Source of the DNA: Falsiroseomonas sp051433195
GTDB taxonomy: Bacteria; Pseudomonadota; Alphaproteobacteria; Acetobacterales; Acetobacteraceae
Assembly: GCF_051433195.1 (NCBI RefSeq)
Contig: NZ_JBHMFT010000014.1
Span: forward strand, 62,001 to 126,000
Direction of reading: 5' to 3'
Length of the DNA: 64,000 nucleotides
In this document: in pieces, positions 61,529 through 64,000 of the stretch
Layout: the number at the start of each line of letters is the position of its first letter
Position numbering within the stretch: position 1 is the first letter of the stretch
The notes under the pieces: model-generated
Databases searched by the model: none
What the model was told of the DNA's origin: nothing
Seen by the model: only the letters and a program-made list of their open reading frames with translations
Program-made: the position numbers and the translations under genes

Positions 61529-62486
61529 TCCCCGCCGAGGCGATCAGCCCGGCCTTGTAGGCGAGATCCTGCCGCAGGAAGGCGGCGGTCGCCTCGGGCG
61601 TCGCCGCATGGACGGTGTAGCCGGAGGGCGCGAGATGCCGGTCCCGCACCACCGGCTCCGCCATCGCGACCGCGATGTCCCGCTGGATGCGGCCGAGCAG
61701 CGCTGGCGGCGTCCCGGCCGGCGCGAAGGCGCCGAACCAGGTGCGCGGGTCGATGTATCCGAAGCCGGCCTCCTCAAGCGTCGGCACTTCCGGCAGCGCC
61801 TCGAACCGCGCGGGCCTGCCGACCGCGAGGGCGCGCAGGGTTCCGGCCCGGATATGCGTGGCGCCGGAGGCAATGCCCGCCAGCGTCATCTGGACCTCCC
61901 CGGCCAGGGCCGCCAGCACGGCCGGGGTGAGGCCGCGATAGGGCACATGCACCATCTCGATCCGCTCCCGCGCCATCAACGCGGCGAAGCAGAGATGCGG
62001 CTGGCTGGCATTGCCGTAGGAGCCGAAGTTGAACCGCCCCGGCGCGGCCCGCGCCGCCTCCACCAGTTCCGCCATGGTCCGGGCCCCGACGGAGGGATGC
62101 ACCAGGACCATCTGGTGCACATCGACCAGCAGGCTGACCGGTGCGAGGTCCTTCATCGGATCATGCGGCAGGTTGCGGATCAGATGCGGGTTCGAGGTGA
62201 TGGAGTTATCCGCCGTGATCAGCAGCGTGTGGCCATCGGGCGGTGCCTTGCACACGATGTCCGTGCCCGGCACGGTCGATCCACCGGGCCGGTTGTCCAC
62301 CACCACGGGCTGGCGCCATACCACCTGCAGCCGGTCCGCCAGCGCCCGCGCCAGCGCATCCAGCCCGCCGCCCGGCGGGAAGGGCACGACGATGCGGACC
62401 TGGCGGCTCGGAAACTCCGCGGGCTGCGCACGAGCAAGCGCGGGCAGTGCCAGGGATGCGAGGACGGTCCGGCGTAGCAGGCGCAT
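61515..62486 (-). CDS. Bug/TctC family tripartite tricarboxylate-type substrate-binding protein
   Basis: A 323-residue periplasmic binding protein. After a signal peptide (MRLLRRTVLASLALPALARA) it has the Bug pattern QVRIVVPFPPGGGLDALARAL, VDNRPGGSTVPGTDIV and GTPPALLGRIQRDIAVAM. TctA/TctB membrane partners are not adjacent, as is usual for the many orphan Bug proteins. It is 2 nt downstream of the alpha/beta hydrolase gene. Confidence 0.92.
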   Translation of the reverse strand: MRLLRRTVLASLALPALARAQPAEFPSRQVRIVVPFPPGGGLDALARALADRLQVVWRQPVVVDNRPGGSTVPGTDIVCKAPPDGHTLLITADNSITSNPHLIRNLPHDPMKDLAPVSLLVDVHQMVLVHPSVGARTMAELVEAARAAPGRFNFGSYGNASQPHLCFAALMARERIEMVHVPYRGLTPAVLAALAGEVQMTLAGIASGATHIRAGTLRALAVGRPARFEALPEVPTLEEAGFGYIDPRTWFGAFAPAGTPPALLGRIQRDIAVAMAEPVVRDRHLAPSGYTVHAATPEATAAFLRQDLAYKAGLIASAGISAE

Positions 62487-62488
62487 GC

Positions 62489-63349
62489 TCAGGCTCCCAG
62501 GAAATGCTTGCGAAGATGATCCTGCGTCCAGGCGGGTGCTTCAAGCTCGGGCAGATGGCCGACCTCCGCGGGCGTCAGGAACACCGCGTCACGGATCGCC
62601 GCGGCGATCGGCCTGCCGACCTCCGGCGGGTTGACCGCGTCATCGAGGCCCGTGATGGCCAGGGTCGGCGCCTGGATCTGCGGCGCGAAATCCTCGATCA
62701 CGTCGACCCGGTCGGTGCAGCGCGCCGCCTGCATCAGCCCCCGCGGGTTGGTGGCGGCGACGACGCCCTGGACCAGCGCCCGGACCACGGCGCCCGCCAT
62801 CGGAGAGACCAGCCTGGCGGATCGGGTGCGCGCCAGTGCCACGCCGCCCTGCGCGACGCTGTCCTGCCGCATGGCCAGCATTGCAGCCCGCCCCTCCGGG
62901 CCCTTCCAGCGCTGGCCGCGGGAGGTGCCGATCAGCGCCAGGCGCGCAACGCGGCCGGGGTGGCGTGCCGCCAGGCAGGCCCCGATCATGGAGCCGAAGG
63001 AAGATCCCGCCACGCAGACCGGCCCTTCGATGCCCAGCGCATCCAGCAGCGCCACCGCCGCATCGGCATAGGCTTCGGCGCCGGGCGCCTCGGCCGCAAA
63101 ATAGTCGGACATCAGGTAGCCCGGGGCGTTCCAGGCGATCACGCGTGCCTGGGACGCCAGGCCCGCCAGGGTGAAGCGCCAGCCCATGCTGTTCGCGCCA
63201 ATGCCATGCAGGCAGAGAATGGTGGTCGGTCCCTCGCCCGCCTCCATGTAGGTCAGCCGCGCCCCCTCCAGGCCGAGGACATCGGCATCGACCTCGCAGA
63301 ACCGCAGGTCCGGCAGAGGTGGGATCGGCGTGCCGTCGGGGTGCATCAT
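62489..63349 (-). CDS. Alpha/beta hydrolase
   Basis: A 286-residue hydrolase. The oxyanion motif is LHGIGANSMGW near residue 48, the nucleophile Ser117 is in AGSSFGS, the acid is likely in TGLDDAVNPP and the catalytic His is in VGHLPELEAP near the C-terminus. It is cytoplasmic, since no signal peptide is seen. The substrate is unknown. It overlaps the TrmJ gene upstream by 4 nt. Confidence 0.9.
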   Translation of the reverse strand: MMHPDGTPIPPLPDLRFCEVDADVLGLEGARLTYMEAGEGPTTILCLHGIGANSMGWRFTLAGLASQARVIAWNAPGYLMSDYFAAEAPGAEAYADAAVALLDALGIEGPVCVAGSSFGSMIGACLAARHPGRVARLALIGTSRGQRWKGPEGRAAMLAMRQDSVAQGGVALARTRSARLVSPMAGAVVRALVQGVVAATNPRGLMQAARCTDRVDVIEDFAPQIQAPTLAITGLDDAVNPPEVGRPIAAAIRDAVFLTPAEVGHLPELEAPAWTQDHLRKHFLGA

Positions 63350-64000
63350 GCGCCATCCTCCTCATGCCAGGGCGGCGGCGGGTCCTCCGCCGGGAAGCGG
63401 CCGCGTTGCATGCGGCCGCGGGACAACTCCGTCACCACGCCATGCAGCGTCCGCAATTCCTGCTCCGTGACCTCGCCGCGCTCGAACCAGTGGCGCAGGT
63501 TGCGCACCATGCCCGGGCGCTTCGGCGGGTTGTGCAGAAAGCCGGCGGCATCGAGTTCGTCCACCAGCCGCCCGAGGAAACGCTCCAGGTCGCCCTTCGT
63601 GGCGACCGGCGTGCCGTTGGTCAGGAATTGCCGCGGCGGCGTGGCTTCCGCGGCCATCCACCACTCATAGGCCAGGATCATCACGGCCTGCGCCAGGTTC
63701 AGCGACGCATGCTGCGGGTTCAGCGGGTAGCGGACCAGGGTGTCGCAGTATGAGAGATCCTCCGCTTCCAGCCCCGCACGTTCCGGCCCGAACAGCACCG
63801 CGGCGCGCATTCCGCGGCCATTGATCTCCCGCAGGTCCATCGCGGCGGCCCGTGCATCGCGCAGCCGCACGATGGCATGGCGCGGCCGCGGGCAGGTTCC
63901 GAAGACCCGGTGGCAGTCTGCGACGGCGGTGGGCACATCCGGGAAGACCTGCGCCGCATCCAGGATGGCGTCGGCCCCCGAGGCGGCGGGATAGGCGTGC
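63346..64000 (-). CDS. trmJ: tRNA (cytidine/uridine-2'-O-)-methyltransferase TrmJ, 5' end cut
   Basis: A SPOUT-class RNA methyltransferase running off the right edge. The visible 217 residues begin within AYPAASGADAILDAAQVF. The AdoMet-binding knot follows, with AVLFGPERAGLEAEDLSYCD and YPLNPQHASLNLAQAVMILAYE (named by its ends). A C-terminal helical region with FLGRLVDELDAAGFLHNPPKRP is typical of TrmJ/LasT. It methylates the ribose at tRNA position 32. The codon at 63936 is not the true start; the frame continues upstream. Confidence 0.9.
   Translation of the reverse strand, partial: HAYPAASGADAILDAAQVFPDVPTAVADCHRVFGTCPRPRHAIVRLRDARAAAMDLREINGRGMRAAVLFGPERAGLEAEDLSYCDTLVRYPLNPQHASLNLAQAVMILAYEWWMAAEATPPRQFLTNGTPVATKGDLERFLGRLVDELDAAGFLHNPPKRPGMVRNLRHWFERGEVTEQELRTLHGVVTELSRGRMQRGRFPAEDPPPPWHEEDGA

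Overview
The window is a very GC-rich chromosomal segment, estimated by eye at about 70% GC, with dense gene packing and many 4-nt ATGA or 1-nt TGATG stop/start overlaps. A PurS-type purine cluster (purB, purC, purS, purQ, purL) followed by a BolA/monothiol glutaredoxin pair and rpsD, a ureDABCEFG-hupE operon, long-form urtABCDE and many NitT/TauT-type and Bug-type binding proteins together point to an alphaproteobacterium, probably Acetobacteraceae (Roseomonas-like). The taxonomic call is inference; no rRNA gene is present.

Layout. 1-6451 (minus): a NitT/TauT-type ABC importer (ATPase cut by the left edge, permease, binding protein), a two-piece allophanate hydrolase, a GntR/FCD regulator with a candidate operator, an amino-acid-type binding protein and a secreted DUF4189 protein. 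6621-10560 (plus): glutathione-dependent formaldehyde dehydrogenase and two flavoproteins. 10506-16580 (minus): urease ureDABCEFG, a HupE/UreJ nickel permease and a VOC protein. 16851-22235 (plus): urea importer urtABCDE, behind a good sigma-54-type promoter. 22236-25077 (minus): a TRAP transporter. 25327-31953: a flavin monooxygenase-like protein, two M20 hydrolases, a class A FAD monooxygenase and a cyanuric acid amidohydrolase/barbiturase family enzyme. 31957-39177 (minus): a seven-gene, almost entirely overlapping unit encoding a three-subunit molybdenum hydroxylase and a complete ThiY/NMT1-type ABC importer. 39315-45817: nucleoside 2-deoxyribosyltransferase, a third NitT/TauT-type importer with a VOC protein, an amidase and an NCS2 nucleobase permease. 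45819-64000 is mostly housekeeping: DUF962 protein, MFS exporter, Dps, ParE, a lipoprotein, TerC, the purine cluster, BolA, GrxD, S4, a Bug-type binding protein, an alpha/beta hydrolase and TrmJ (cut by the right edge).

How it fits together. The first 46 kb reads as a nitrogen-scavenging region. Ring-opening amidohydrolase, molybdenum hydroxylase, FAD monooxygenase, deoxyribosyltransferase, amidases, nucleobase permease and several importers lie on either side of a urea importer/urease pair and an allophanate hydrolase. The main hypothesis is a pathway for oxidative breakdown of pyrimidine-like or triazine-like N-heterocycles, with urea, allophanate and ammonia as products. Each family assignment rests on visible motifs; the joint pathway is inference.

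No tRNA, rRNA, CRISPR array, insertion sequence or phage gene was recognised.
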